Origin: Candidatus Colwellbacteria bacterium RIFCSPHIGHO2_02_FULL_45_17
GTDB taxonomy: Bacteria > Patescibacteriota > Minisyncoccia > UBA6257 > Colwellbacteraceae
DNA: 12,988 nucleotides
Assembly (NCBI GenBank): GCA_001817685.1
Contig: MHIV01000002.1
Coordinates: forward strand, 1 to 12,988
Direction of reading: 5' to 3'
Shown: piece by piece, positions 1-5,904 of the stretch
How positions within the stretch are numbered: the stretch's first letter is position 1
Layout of the letters: each line of letters opens with the position of its first letter
Translations under genes and position numbers: made by a program
The notes under the pieces: generated by a model
Told to the model about the DNA's origin: nothing
Database searches by the model: none
The model's input: only the letters and a program-made list of their open reading frames with translations

Positions 1-80
1 CCTGCATTAACTCCGAGCTTGAGCCAGGCTCTGCTTCTGTGGATGTTGTGGTGCTGACGATAAAGGAGGTTAGGCCGTAA
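1..80 (+). CDS. C-terminal end of an unidentified protein (5' part outside window)
   Basis: One frame is open from the window edge (first full codon at 3) to a TAA at 78-80 and gives 25 residues ending ...VVVLTIKEVRP. Of the other two plus-strand frames, one closes at base 10 and the other runs open only to a TGA at 55-57. The alternation of valines with polar residues looks like a beta-strand at the end of a globular domain. The segment is too short to assign a family. It is called because the frame reads like protein and a gene-free stretch starts directly after the stop. It could also be a chance open frame. Confidence 0.35.
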   Translation, partial: CINSELEPGSASVDVVVLTIKEVRP

Positions 81-82
81 GA

Positions 83-267
83 GAGACTCGTTCGCGTTCT
101 CTCGCAGAAACAACTGCTCCGTGAGTAGGAAATACTAGAAGTCTCGCTTAACGAAAAATACAGAACTCGCCCCGCCGTAGACGGGACTCAAACACCTGTA
201 TTTTCCTACGAAACTTCTCTATTTCTAATATTCACTACGCAAGTCTCTGACGAGAGAATACGAGCTC
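83..267. ncRNA. Candidate structured RNA: long closing stem with inner stem (6S-RNA-like outline, unassigned)
   Basis: This region has no credible ORF on either strand but strong long-range complementarity. Bases 83-85 pair with 265-267, 87-91 with 260-264, 97-104 with 251-258 and 105-108 with 246-249. That makes 20 base pairs broken only by small bulges and one 5/1 internal loop. Inside, 125-135 pairs with 198-209 (11 pairs, one bulge) and 121-124 can pair with 232-235. A rival 9-bp stem, 155-163 with 196-204, uses the same 3' arm, so two folds compete. A CCCG...CGGG hairpin caps the centre (172-185). The outline, a closing stem, an asymmetric central bubble and an apical stem over about 185 nt, resembles 6S RNA, but I see no diagnostic sequence. 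I found no tRNA, tmRNA, SRP or RNase P signature. The strand is undecided and no U-run terminator follows either end. An extended 5' leader or decayed sequence are alternatives. Confidence 0.35.
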
Positions 268-309
268 GCTATTGGGTTACGGGATGTTCTCCAGGACACA
301 CGCTTGGGT

Positions 310-315
310 TATAAT
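310..315 (+). promoter_or_regulatory. Possible -10 box (TATAAT) upstream of the CAP gene
   Basis: A perfect TATAAT lies 57 bases before the annotated CAP-protein start. The hexamer at a 17-base spacing (287-292, ttctcc) is a poor -35 box. The surrounding ttataataa is nearly self-complementary, so it also reads as TATTAT on the other strand. There, a TTGTCT at 336-341 lies 19 bases upstream and could drive a minus-strand RNA through 83-267. The direction is therefore uncertain. Confidence 0.35.
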
Positions 316-372
316 AAGCTAATTAAACTTCCGAAAGACAATCATTGATTAAAGTTAATACATAGTTGACTA

Positions 373-1398
373 ATGGCTCAAAATATGGTATATGATACAA
401 TGAATAGGATGAAACTGACGCTCAAAAAATACTTTATTCCGCATGAGGGGAATGACCACAAGCCCCACATGCTCCGCACGGAGAAAGCTCTCATAGTTTT
501 AAGCATAGTTTTGCTTATAGAAATGCTCTTCCTGGCGCAGATATTTATCATAGGGAAGAATACAAACTTTCTCGCGGCCGTAATATCGAGCGTTATAGTC
601 GATAAGACGAACACAGAACGTGTATCGTTTGACCTTAATTCACTAGTCACGGACGATCTGCTTGAGCTTGCAGCACAGCTCAAAGCTAACGACATGGCCA
701 AGAAGGGTTACTTCGCGCACGAAACCCCAGAAGGTTTCGACCCATGGTATTGGTTAGAAAATGTTGGTTATAACTTCGTCGCGGCGGGTGAAAATTTGGC
801 AGTTAACTTCACAGACTCAGAAGATGTTGTTGATGCATGGATGGACTCCCCAGGCCACCGAGCTAACATACTGAAAGACAGTTACACAGAAATAGGTGTC
901 GCAACGGCAAAAGGGAAATATAAGGGCAGGGAGGCCATATTCGTAGTCCAATTTTTCGGCAGACCCGCCGTAGTCACAGCTGAGACTTTACCAATAACGC
1001 CGGAATCAACACAAACCCAGACACCGACCGTCGAGCCGGAAAAAACAAAAGTCGCATCTTTACAGGCGGAGAAAGAACCGCTAATAGTTGAGGATACTTT
1101 TATACAAACGGAGCCGATAGACACAACCGTACTAGCACAAACTGAAGTTACACCCACTGTTGAAAATCGCGGCACATCTTTTATAAGAAAAGTGGCGTCG
1201 GAACCCAAAACGACTACGAACTACATGCTCGTAGTTCTTGCCACAATAATCGCGGTTGCTTTACTTCTAAAAGTTTTCGTTCACTCACCAGTGAAACACC
1301 CGCCACTTATTGTAAACGGCGTCTTACTCCTCTTAATAATGTCCTCCGCAATACTCGTAAACCAGTACGTGAGTACGCTGGGAGCAACTATTTCGTAA
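373..1398 (+). CDS. Membrane-anchored CAP-domain (SCP/PR-1-like) protein
   Basis: A 341-residue protein. Residues 38-60 form a membrane helix after a basic segment. The CAP domain spans about 85-198 and shows the family marks: GYFAH with H116, AGEN with E140, and SPGHRANIL with H162, followed by EIGVA. Thus the His/Glu cleft residues are present. A linker rich in Thr, Pro, Glu and Gln (about 200-280) follows, then two more predicted helices (about 285-303 and 311-330). The CAP domain probably faces outside the cell. Bacterial CAP proteins have no single known role; cell-wall or surface binding and proteolysis have been proposed. In-frame ATGs at 385, 400 and 409 are alternatives, and none has a clear Shine-Dalgarno. 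The conserved-looking text starts near residue 18, so 409 is quite possible. The gene converges on rpmA with 7 bases between the stops. Confidence 0.88.
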   Translation: MAQNMVYDTMNRMKLTLKKYFIPHEGNDHKPHMLRTEKALIVLSIVLLIEMLFLAQIFIIGKNTNFLAAVISSVIVDKTNTERVSFDLNSLVTDDLLELAAQLKANDMAKKGYFAHETPEGFDPWYWLENVGYNFVAAGENLAVNFTDSEDVVDAWMDSPGHRANILKDSYTEIGVATAKGKYKGREAIFVVQFFGRPAVVTAETLPITPESTQTQTPTVEPEKTKVASLQAEKEPLIVEDTFIQTEPIDTTVLAQTEVTPTVENRGTSFIRKVASEPKTTTNYMLVVLATIIAVALLLKVFVHSPVKHPPLIVNGVLLLLIMSSAILVNQYVSTLGATIS

Positions 1399-1405
1399 AG
1401 AGAAA

Positions 1406-1678
1406 CTAAATTACTTCGACGGCTTTTGTCCGTCTGTGATTTCCGTCGAAACGAGTCTTGGTTTTTGTTGAAAACTTAACTACGCCGTCTTTCGCGGCGT
1501 ATAGAGTGTCGTCTGATGCACGACGTACATTCTTTCCAGCGATAAATTTTGTGCCACGCTGACGTATCAAAACTTCACCGGCGCCGACCTTTTGGCCGTC
1601 GCCGCGCTTAACTCCTAATCTTTTCGATTTTGAATCACGAAGGTTTTTTGTAGAACCTCCAGCTTTTCTATGTGCCAT
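1406..1678 (-). CDS. rpmA: 50S ribosomal protein L27 (bL27)
   Basis: 90 residues, the usual L27 length. The N-terminus MAHRKAGGST and the following SKRLGVKRGDGQ block are the L27 signature. The middle GEVLIRQRGTKF (35-46), GKNV (48-51) and the DDTLYA segment (56-61) also match. L27 sits at the peptidyl-transferase centre of the large subunit, its N-terminal tail reaching toward the P-site tRNA. The tail begins directly at the conserved sequence with no removable extension such as Firmicutes carry. In most bacteria rplU (L21) precedes rpmA; here the upstream side is a 60-base divergent intergenic spacer and no rplU is present. No Shine-Dalgarno is visible before the ATG at 1678. Confidence 0.97.
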   Translation of the reverse strand: MAHRKAGGSTKNLRDSKSKRLGVKRGDGQKVGAGEVLIRQRGTKFIAGKNVRRASDDTLYAAKDGVVKFSTKTKTRFDGNHRRTKAVEVI

Positions 1679-1687
1679 AATCAGTAG

Positions 1688-1706
1688 CTAGTACCTAGTG
1701 TATCTA
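1688..1706. repeat. Short intergenic repeat copy (CTAGTACCTAGT type)
   Basis: Bases 1688-1699 (ctagtacctagt) are identical to 2490-2501, and both copies continue, directly or after a few extra bases, into gtatcta. This copy lies between the divergent rpmA and the small membrane-protein gene; the other sits between two convergent genes. The unit is itself partly palindromic (CTAG and GTAC cores). Confidence 0.5.
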
Positions 1707-1725
1707 ACAGTGGGTAAGTATGTGG

Positions 1726-1731
1726 TAAGAT
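1726..1731 (+). promoter_or_regulatory. Possible -10 box just before the 56-aa ORF
   Basis: TAAGAT ends 7 bases before the ATG at 1739. It matches four of six consensus positions, including the key TA and final AT. Transcription from it would begin about at the start codon, giving a leaderless message. No good -35 box is seen at 17-18 bases. GGTGG just before the ATG could instead act as a weak, closely spaced ribosome-binding site. Confidence 0.25.
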
Positions 1732-1738
1732 TGGTGGC

Positions 1739-1909
1739 ATGTCAACGATAGGGGACTTGAGCAACAGATTAAGGGAATTTTTCAGCAAAAAACACGTCCA
1801 AGTGGGCATTACCGTACTGCTTGTGAGCCTTTTGAGCTTCGGTTTGGGATACATTTTTGGTAGAGATTTCAACCAGGCGCCGATAGTAATCGAGCAGACA
1901 CCTAAATGA
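1739..1909 (+). CDS. Small single-pass membrane protein, 56 aa
   Basis: ATG at 1739 to TGA at 1907-1909. The protein has a polar and basic N-terminus (1-20), one hydrophobic helix (about 22-40) containing SFGLGYIFG, then a short outer tail RDFNQAPIVIEQTPK. By the positive-inside rule the tail would face out. From memory, this helix-plus-tail pattern resembles the N-termini of longer Parcubacteria membrane-anchored proteins, so this may be a short or truncated member; I cannot test that here. The stop overlaps the start of the CYTH gene as ATGA, which strongly supports real translation and coupling of the two. Function unknown. Confidence 0.68.
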   Translation: MSTIGDLSNRLREFFSKKHVQVGITVLLVSLLSFGLGYIFGRDFNQAPIVIEQTPK

Positions 1910-2493
1910 TAGAGGTGGAGAAAAAGTTCGCTGCGAGCGAGTCCGACATAGAACGCATCACAAAAGATGCCGAGTTTATTAGCGACACTGTAAATAAAGA
2001 TTCCTATTACGACAGAGAGGGATTCCCGCTAGTTAAAAACAATATATTCCTTCGGAAAAGAAACGGAAGATTCGAACTAAAACTGTATGTGGCTGAAGGG
2101 GGGAGTAGGGTTGATAAATATTTGGAAGTCGAAGACGACGAAACAATTAAGTCAAAGTTAAACATACCGGCGCACAAAGATATCTCCGAATATCTCGCCG
2201 AAAACGAATACTTTCCTTTCGGCTCGTGGAAAACAAATCGGCGCAGGTTCAAAAAAAATGGATTTACAATAGACGTAGATTCCGTAGATTTTGGCCACAA
2301 TGTCGTCGAAGTTGAGCTAATGGTTGAAGAGGGAGGGGATACAGAAGAGGCCGCGAATAGAATATTAAATTTTGCGAAAGTCATGGGGCTCGAAGAAGAT
2401 AAACAAGAGGGGAAAGTGATGGTATTTATAAAAAGAGCAAACCTCACTGCCTACGAAGAGATCAAAGCCGCCTGGGCGAGTAAATTAAACTAG
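1906..2493 (+). CDS. CYTH-domain phosphatase (thiamine-triphosphatase / CyaB-like)
   Basis: 195 residues forming a single CYTH domain. The defining ExExK motif is E3-x-E5-x-K7. Other tunnel residues are visible: LRKR with R50 and R52, ELK at 57-59, the arginine cluster R112-R114, acidic D123 and D125, EVE at 135-137, and a C-terminal lysine near 170. CYTH enzymes bind a triphosphate in a beta-barrel tunnel with divalent metal, and hydrolyse thiamine triphosphate or inorganic triphosphate, or make cyclic AMP in the class IV cyclase branch. The MIEVEKKF start and YYD at 34-36 look closest to the thiamine-triphosphatase/triphosphatase side, but the substrate cannot be set from sequence. The gene starts inside the stop codon of the small membrane-protein gene (ATGA), and its own TAG lies in a hairpin arm. 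Confidence 0.87.
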   Translation: MIEVEKKFAASESDIERITKDAEFISDTVNKDSYYDREGFPLVKNNIFLRKRNGRFELKLYVAEGGSRVDKYLEVEDDETIKSKLNIPAHKDISEYLAENEYFPFGSWKTNRRRFKKNGFTIDVDSVDFGHNVVEVELMVEEGGDTEEAANRILNFAKVMGLEEDKQEGKVMVFIKRANLTAYEEIKAAWASKLN

Positions 2494-2548
2494 TACCTAG
2501 TACATAGTATCTAGTTTCTGGGTTCCGATTTCTAGGTACTAGGTACTA
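2491..2548. terminator. Perfect 13-bp inverted repeat between convergent genes (probable bidirectional terminator)
   Basis: Bases 2491-2503 (tagtacctagtac) are the exact reverse complement of 2536-2548. After one mismatch, 2505-2507 pair with 2532-2534. The TAG stop of the CYTH gene lies in the left arm, and the right arm ends just before the nuclease stop at 2550-2552. Placement between two converging stops suggests transcription ends here from both sides. U-runs are weak (AATTAAAG on one side, TTTAATTT on the other), so a processing signal or a mobile palindromic repeat is also possible. Confidence 0.5.
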
Positions 2549-2549
2549 A

Positions 2550-3323
2550 TTAAAGATACCCGATCTTCTTCAGCCTCGTAATATTTTCCCACTCCCAAAG
2601 TGCCTTAGCGCCCAAGAACGCCTGATAATCGTCTTGCCAATATGGAAATTCTTTTAATTCTGTTATTCCGCGAACTTCTGACCATTCGTGGTCGCATGAT
2701 TTGTGACCCACACCGTTTGAGGGATAGGGAGCTTTAACTTTAACCCTGCCTCCTTTCTCGCGCCTCGTAGATCCGCATTTGTGACAAATTTGATCTTGAT
2801 CTATGCGAAGTATCCATCTAGTTGAAAGTCCGCGAAGTTCACTCTGCAGGGGAGGGAAGTAGGCGGCGAGTTGGAGGGTGTAATCCCTATAAATGCCGGA
2901 GGAAGTCTTCAGGTCCAAAACCCCGAGCTTACCATCTATAAGAGCTACTGAATCAACTGTACCAGCATATCTGTCACTATGATTCAATACACGGCGCTCA
3001 ACGTAATCGGGGTCAACCTGAACATTTCTTTTATCTATAAATTCTTGAAAAGCTTTCACGGCCGGCGCGATGTCGGGATCTACAACAGGTTCCTTACCGG
3101 TAAGAATTGCCTCAGCGGCTCCATGCACCCGCGTACCTTCATCAGCAGATTTCTTCTTGATTTCCTCACCCTCGGCATAACTATTTAGATCCGCATAATA
3201 ACGATATAGGGCCGGTTTTGCCTTGATGCTGAGAATACTGGTCACTCGAGGATACCAAATATCGTCAATGACATAACCATTGTTCTCTTTGAATATTCCT
3301 AAACTGTCTTGGTATAGAGCCAT
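2550..3323 (-). CDS. PD-(D/E)XK superfamily nuclease with a zinc-finger-like insertion
   Basis: 257 residues. The catalytic core is recognisable: a helix with GTRVH (H67), E109 ahead of it, RYAGTVD with D124, then the DLK motif D137-x-K139 followed by TSSG, and the QLAAY helix (151-155) typical of RecB/Cas4-like nucleases. Metal-dependent DNA cleavage is expected. After the core, CHKC (180-183) and a later C210-x-H212 could bind zinc; this pair interrupts the C-terminal part. There is no helicase domain and no cas gene nearby, so it is a stand-alone nuclease of repair, phage-derived or defence type. No Shine-Dalgarno precedes the ATG. It is convergent with the CYTH gene and is separated from the wall-gene operon by a gap with a small ORF. 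The exact substrate is unknown. Confidence 0.8.
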   Translation of the reverse strand: MALYQDSLGIFKENNGYVIDDIWYPRVTSILSIKAKPALYRYYADLNSYAEGEEIKKKSADEGTRVHGAAEAILTGKEPVVDPDIAPAVKAFQEFIDKRNVQVDPDYVERRVLNHSDRYAGTVDSVALIDGKLGVLDLKTSSGIYRDYTLQLAAYFPPLQSELRGLSTRWILRIDQDQICHKCGSTRREKGGRVKVKAPYPSNGVGHKSCDHEWSEVRGITELKEFPYWQDDYQAFLGAKALWEWENITRLKKIGYL

Positions 3324-3471
3324 TTTGAGGGGAAAACGCTGTTACGGGCCAATTTTGGGCCAAAAATGAGGGTTTTATATAGCAGAAACGTACGAGGTAG
3401 ATAGCGGGGTAGGGGGCCGTAAAGCCCTATTGGAGTCAGATTCATATCTGTCGCACAACATAGCTTTTGCG
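3324..3471. other. Non-coding spacer upstream of the nuclease
   Basis: No reading frame is convincing here. On the minus strand a TATATAAAA run at 3373-3381 could hold a -10 box about 50 bases before the nuclease ATG, without a clear -35. Bases 3410-3414 and 3425-3429 (TAGGG/CCCTA) form a short GC-rich hairpin after the small ORF's stop, but no U-run follows. GGGCCAA is repeated at 3347-3353 and 3357-3363, a few bases apart. Confidence 0.3.
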
Positions 3472-3627
3472 TCACTTATTCATAAGGCTTCGCGCGAACC
3501 CTATTACCTCCATTAAAAGATCCCACAGCTTGAGAAGGACGCTCCACAAGGCTTTGTAGAACGAAATACCAACCGAGAAAAGATTCTTGAACGCATCTAG
3601 AAGCGTAGAGAAATCAAACTCAAGCAT
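3472..3627 (-). CDS. Hypothetical hydrophobic small protein, 51 aa
   Basis: Reads from ATG at 3625-3627 to TGA at 3472-3474. The product begins MLEFDFSTLLDAFKNLF and continues with a hydrophobic, tryptophan-containing helix (about 17-46, including YKALWSVLLKLWDLL), ending SLMNK. Basic and acidic residues are spaced along the helix, so it may be an amphipathic or membrane-associated helix rather than a plain transmembrane segment. It starts 25 bases after the femAB stop on the same strand, so it may be the last gene of the wall operon. It may also have its own start from the TATAAT box 6 bases upstream. No family is recognised. The composition is protein-like, but the small size leaves real doubt. 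Confidence 0.45.
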   Translation of the reverse strand: MLEFDFSTLLDAFKNLFSVGISFYKALWSVLLKLWDLLMEVIGFARSLMNK

Positions 3628-3633
3628 AGGCTA

Positions 3634-3639
3634 ATTATA
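3634..3639 (-). promoter_or_regulatory. TATAAT -10 box 6 bases before the 51-aa ORF
   Basis: The minus strand reads TATAAT, then six bases, then the ATG at 3627. A transcript from this box would begin at or next to the start codon, so it would be leaderless. The nearest -35-like hexamer, TTACGG, lies about 18 bases upstream and is weak. Confidence 0.38.
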
Positions 3640-3652
3640 CAACAACACTGCC

Positions 3653-4630
3653 CTACCCCGTAAATCTTTGTAAGAGGTTGCGCACGGCATGCATTAACTT
3701 ATAAACAAAATACCTAAACCTTTTGTACACGACGAGTCTTGCATCTGGATAAGTTATCTCACGGCCGCCAAAACTTTCTTTAAAGGCAGTAACGCCTGGC
3801 CAACGATTGTGATCAATCCCCCACAAGTCCAAATATTTCAGACCGTCTTGTTTTGCCTTCTTTAGAATTTCCCAAACTAAGAGATAACTCGCCATAAGTT
3901 TTTCATTTTTGCCGGAAGTACCAGCGTGCAAATATATGGCAGTGTCTCCAAAAAAAATCACCTCAGCGGCAGCCTCCACGTGACCCTCATATTCCGCCAG
4001 AAACATTTTGGAAATATCTTCGTAGAATATATTCTCGAAGTGAGACCTAGAAAAAGTTCCGAATTGTTTTCTTGCGGCTGTTCCCTGCAAAAGTTTCCAG
4101 AATTTCTCGAAATCAGTCTTACTCTTGTCGCTGATCCTCACAGTAACTCCATGATTTTCGGCATATCTTATCCCGTATCTTTTTGTTTTATTAATTCTGC
4201 TTAGCAAGTCTTCGAGCGGATTCAACAGATCAATAAATATTGTCTTATTGGGCTGTCTATTCTCGGCAGCTCTAAGATTTCCGAAAGCACCGGGGTAAAC
4301 AGGTTCAAATAATAAAAAGACGAGGTCTTCCCGCTTGGCAATCTCGTGTAGCAGTTCCAATAAATCGGACCAATCCTTATCCGATAAATCTCTCTCCCCT
4401 ACCGCAGGCCCCCTTGGTATATATCCATAAAATCCAGCGGGAGTTTTTCTAACATACAAAGATAGGCACCCCAAGACATTATTATCACGCAATATAGAAA
4501 AACGAAGTGCTTTGCCGCCCTCTCTTTTCTGCATCTCTCCCCACTGCCAGCTTTGTGTGAAAGAACCGTTATGCCCAAGTAGAAGCTCGTCCCACTCCTT
4601 TTTATCCTTCGGCTCAACGAGATGGATCAT
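3653..4630 (-). CDS. FemAB-family peptidoglycan bridge aminoacyltransferase
   Basis: 325 residues, close to the usual size of FemX/FemAB proteins without the coiled-coil arm. Members transfer amino acids from aminoacyl-tRNA to the stem peptide of lipid II, building interpeptide bridges at the inner face of the membrane. Two tandem GNAT-like folds are expected, about 1-145 and 150-325. Family-like pieces include FTQSWQWGEMQ (24-34), GYIPRGPAV (69-77), the YLHAGTS strand (233-239), LDLWGI (267-272) and FKESFGG (283-289). The ATG shares ATGA with the M23 gene's stop. Sitting in a wall operon directly after M23, and with an aminoacyl-tRNA synthetase nearby, fits the role. Which amino acid is added cannot be read from the sequence. 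Confidence 0.86.
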   Translation of the reverse strand: MIHLVEPKDKKEWDELLLGHNGSFTQSWQWGEMQKREGGKALRFSILRDNNVLGCLSLYVRKTPAGFYGYIPRGPAVGERDLSDKDWSDLLELLHEIAKREDLVFLLFEPVYPGAFGNLRAAENRQPNKTIFIDLLNPLEDLLSRINKTKRYGIRYAENHGVTVRISDKSKTDFEKFWKLLQGTAARKQFGTFSRSHFENIFYEDISKMFLAEYEGHVEAAAEVIFFGDTAIYLHAGTSGKNEKLMASYLLVWEILKKAKQDGLKYLDLWGIDHNRWPGVTAFKESFGGREITYPDARLVVYKRFRYFVYKLMHAVRNLLQRFTG

Positions 4631-5904
4631 ACATCCATGTAGTTAAGAGGATTCAAATCACCACCTACAGGCATTGGCCCACACACCCTTGACTGTTTTA
4701 AGGTGAAAGTTGATGCGTCGAATACCGAGAAGTGAGTGTGCGGCCCAGTTGCCCACCCAGATTGACCGACGTATGCAATAAGTTCTCCACGCTTAACTCT
4801 GTCGCCCTGGCTCACAAGTATGAGCGAAGTGTGAGCATAAAGCGTCGCTAGATTATTATCGTGTTTAACTACAAGGACCTTTCCATACGCACCCCCACGG
4901 CAATACGCGATCCCATTGGTTAAGACCGTGTCCTGATTCGCGACAAACGCTACAACTCCATCTTCAGCGGCAACAATCGGTGTCCCATTCGGCGCGCCAA
5001 TGTCTATACCGTTGTGCCATTTGCTCTTATAGGCATAGAGGGCATAGCTTGTTCTTCCGTAGCCTTGAGTCAGCACCCCTTGCACAGGGACTTCCAGTAC
5101 GCCTTTTCTGGCGCTTGGGAGAGCTGACTGGTTTACTTGACCTCTCAACTCTTCCTCAATTCTGTTTATTTCTTCGGCTACCTCCGCTTTGATTTTCTCT
5201 AATTCATCGAGCTTCTGTTGGTAAACTACTTCTTGGTTTTTCGTCTCCTTCAAAAGGGAATCTTTTTCATCTTGTTGATCAGCGAGAATAACTTTTCTGC
5301 TTTTAAGAGTAACGTTTTCATCTTCCAAATCACCTTTCTTGACACCCGTCTGGTCAATATTCTCTGCGAGCGCAACCTGGAGAGATGCGAGTTGGGCAAC
5401 ACTAACGTTGAGGTTGTCCTGCAAATCAGAAAGGCTTTGAATCTCGAAAACACTATCTGCTAAAGTTTCATGTTTCAATAAGACCTCGAGGAACCCCTCG
5501 CTATCGCTTTGCTGAACTTTGCGCAAAATCTCTGAAAGTGCAGCTTGTTTAATTTCTATTTCGGCATCAACATCCTCGAGTTTGTATCCGAGAGATTCAA
5601 GCTCAAGAGCTAGTTTTTCTATATTCACTTCGCTCGAGCGAATTCCATAATTAACTTGGTCTATCTGATTATTAATATTCGAGATCGCATTATTCAAAGT
5701 TCGTGCCTGTCCCTGGAGGCCGTCGATGCGCGTTTGTGTCTGTTGTATCTGCGCATCTAAGTTCTTAAGTTCCAAGCTCTTTTCTTGGATTTCCTCCTCT
5801 AAGTCGTCCTCCGATACAGCGTACGAAGGCGCGACAGGATACAAAGCCATCGTGGCAACTACAACGAAAGATAAAAACTGAGCAATTTTCCAATTCCTAA
5901 TCAT
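4627..5904 (-). CDS. Secreted EnvC-like M23 (LytM) peptidoglycan endopeptidase
   Basis: 425 residues. A signal peptide covers 1-28 (hydrophobic core FLSFVVVATMALYPVA, cleavage likely after SYA). A long coiled coil runs from about 31 to 255, rich in Glu, Leu, Lys and Gln. The C-terminal M23 domain (about 268-425) keeps the full active set: zinc ligands H297, D301 and H391, and catalytic H358 and H389 (HxH in PHTHF). It should therefore be an active zinc endopeptidase cutting stem peptides, unlike the degenerate E. coli EnvC, which only activates amidases. C335 and C408 could form a disulfide. Coiled-coil M23 proteins act in daughter-cell separation, in keeping with ftsW in the same operon. It overlaps gltX and femAB by ATGA at its start and end. 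No Shine-Dalgarno is needed if coupled. Confidence 0.92.
   Translation of the reverse strand: MIRNWKIAQFLSFVVVATMALYPVAPSYAVSEDDLEEEIQEKSLELKNLDAQIQQTQTRIDGLQGQARTLNNAISNINNQIDQVNYGIRSSEVNIEKLALELESLGYKLEDVDAEIEIKQAALSEILRKVQQSDSEGFLEVLLKHETLADSVFEIQSLSDLQDNLNVSVAQLASLQVALAENIDQTGVKKGDLEDENVTLKSRKVILADQQDEKDSLLKETKNQEVVYQQKLDELEKIKAEVAEEINRIEEELRGQVNQSALPSARKGVLEVPVQGVLTQGYGRTSYALYAYKSKWHNGIDIGAPNGTPIVAAEDGVVAFVANQDTVLTNGIAYCRGGAYGKVLVVKHDNNLATLYAHTSLILVSQGDRVKRGELIAYVGQSGWATGPHTHFSVFDASTFTLKQSRVCGPMPVGGDLNPLNYMDV

Noticed and set aside
81..103. GAGAGA...TCTCTC hairpin as terminator of the leftmost gene
   Set aside because: Only six pairs with an 11-base loop and no U-run, and its bases form a better long-range stem with 246-267.
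165..195. tRNA-like arm around the CCCG...CGGG hairpin
   Set aside because: No acceptor stem, no U at position 33 of the 7-base loop, and no matching T arm on either strand.
378..1208. Open frames antisense to the CAP gene
   Set aside because: They are low-complexity Ser/Val/Thr shadows of a well-supported coding frame, with no domain signal.
1681..1872. Minus-strand frame opposite the 56-aa membrane protein
   Set aside because: The plus-strand frame has a membrane helix and an ATGA overlap with the CYTH gene, while the antisense frame shows no recognisable feature.
3347..3363. GGGCCAA tandem repeat as an operator
   Set aside because: Only two short copies, no regulator nearby, and no clear promoter beside them.
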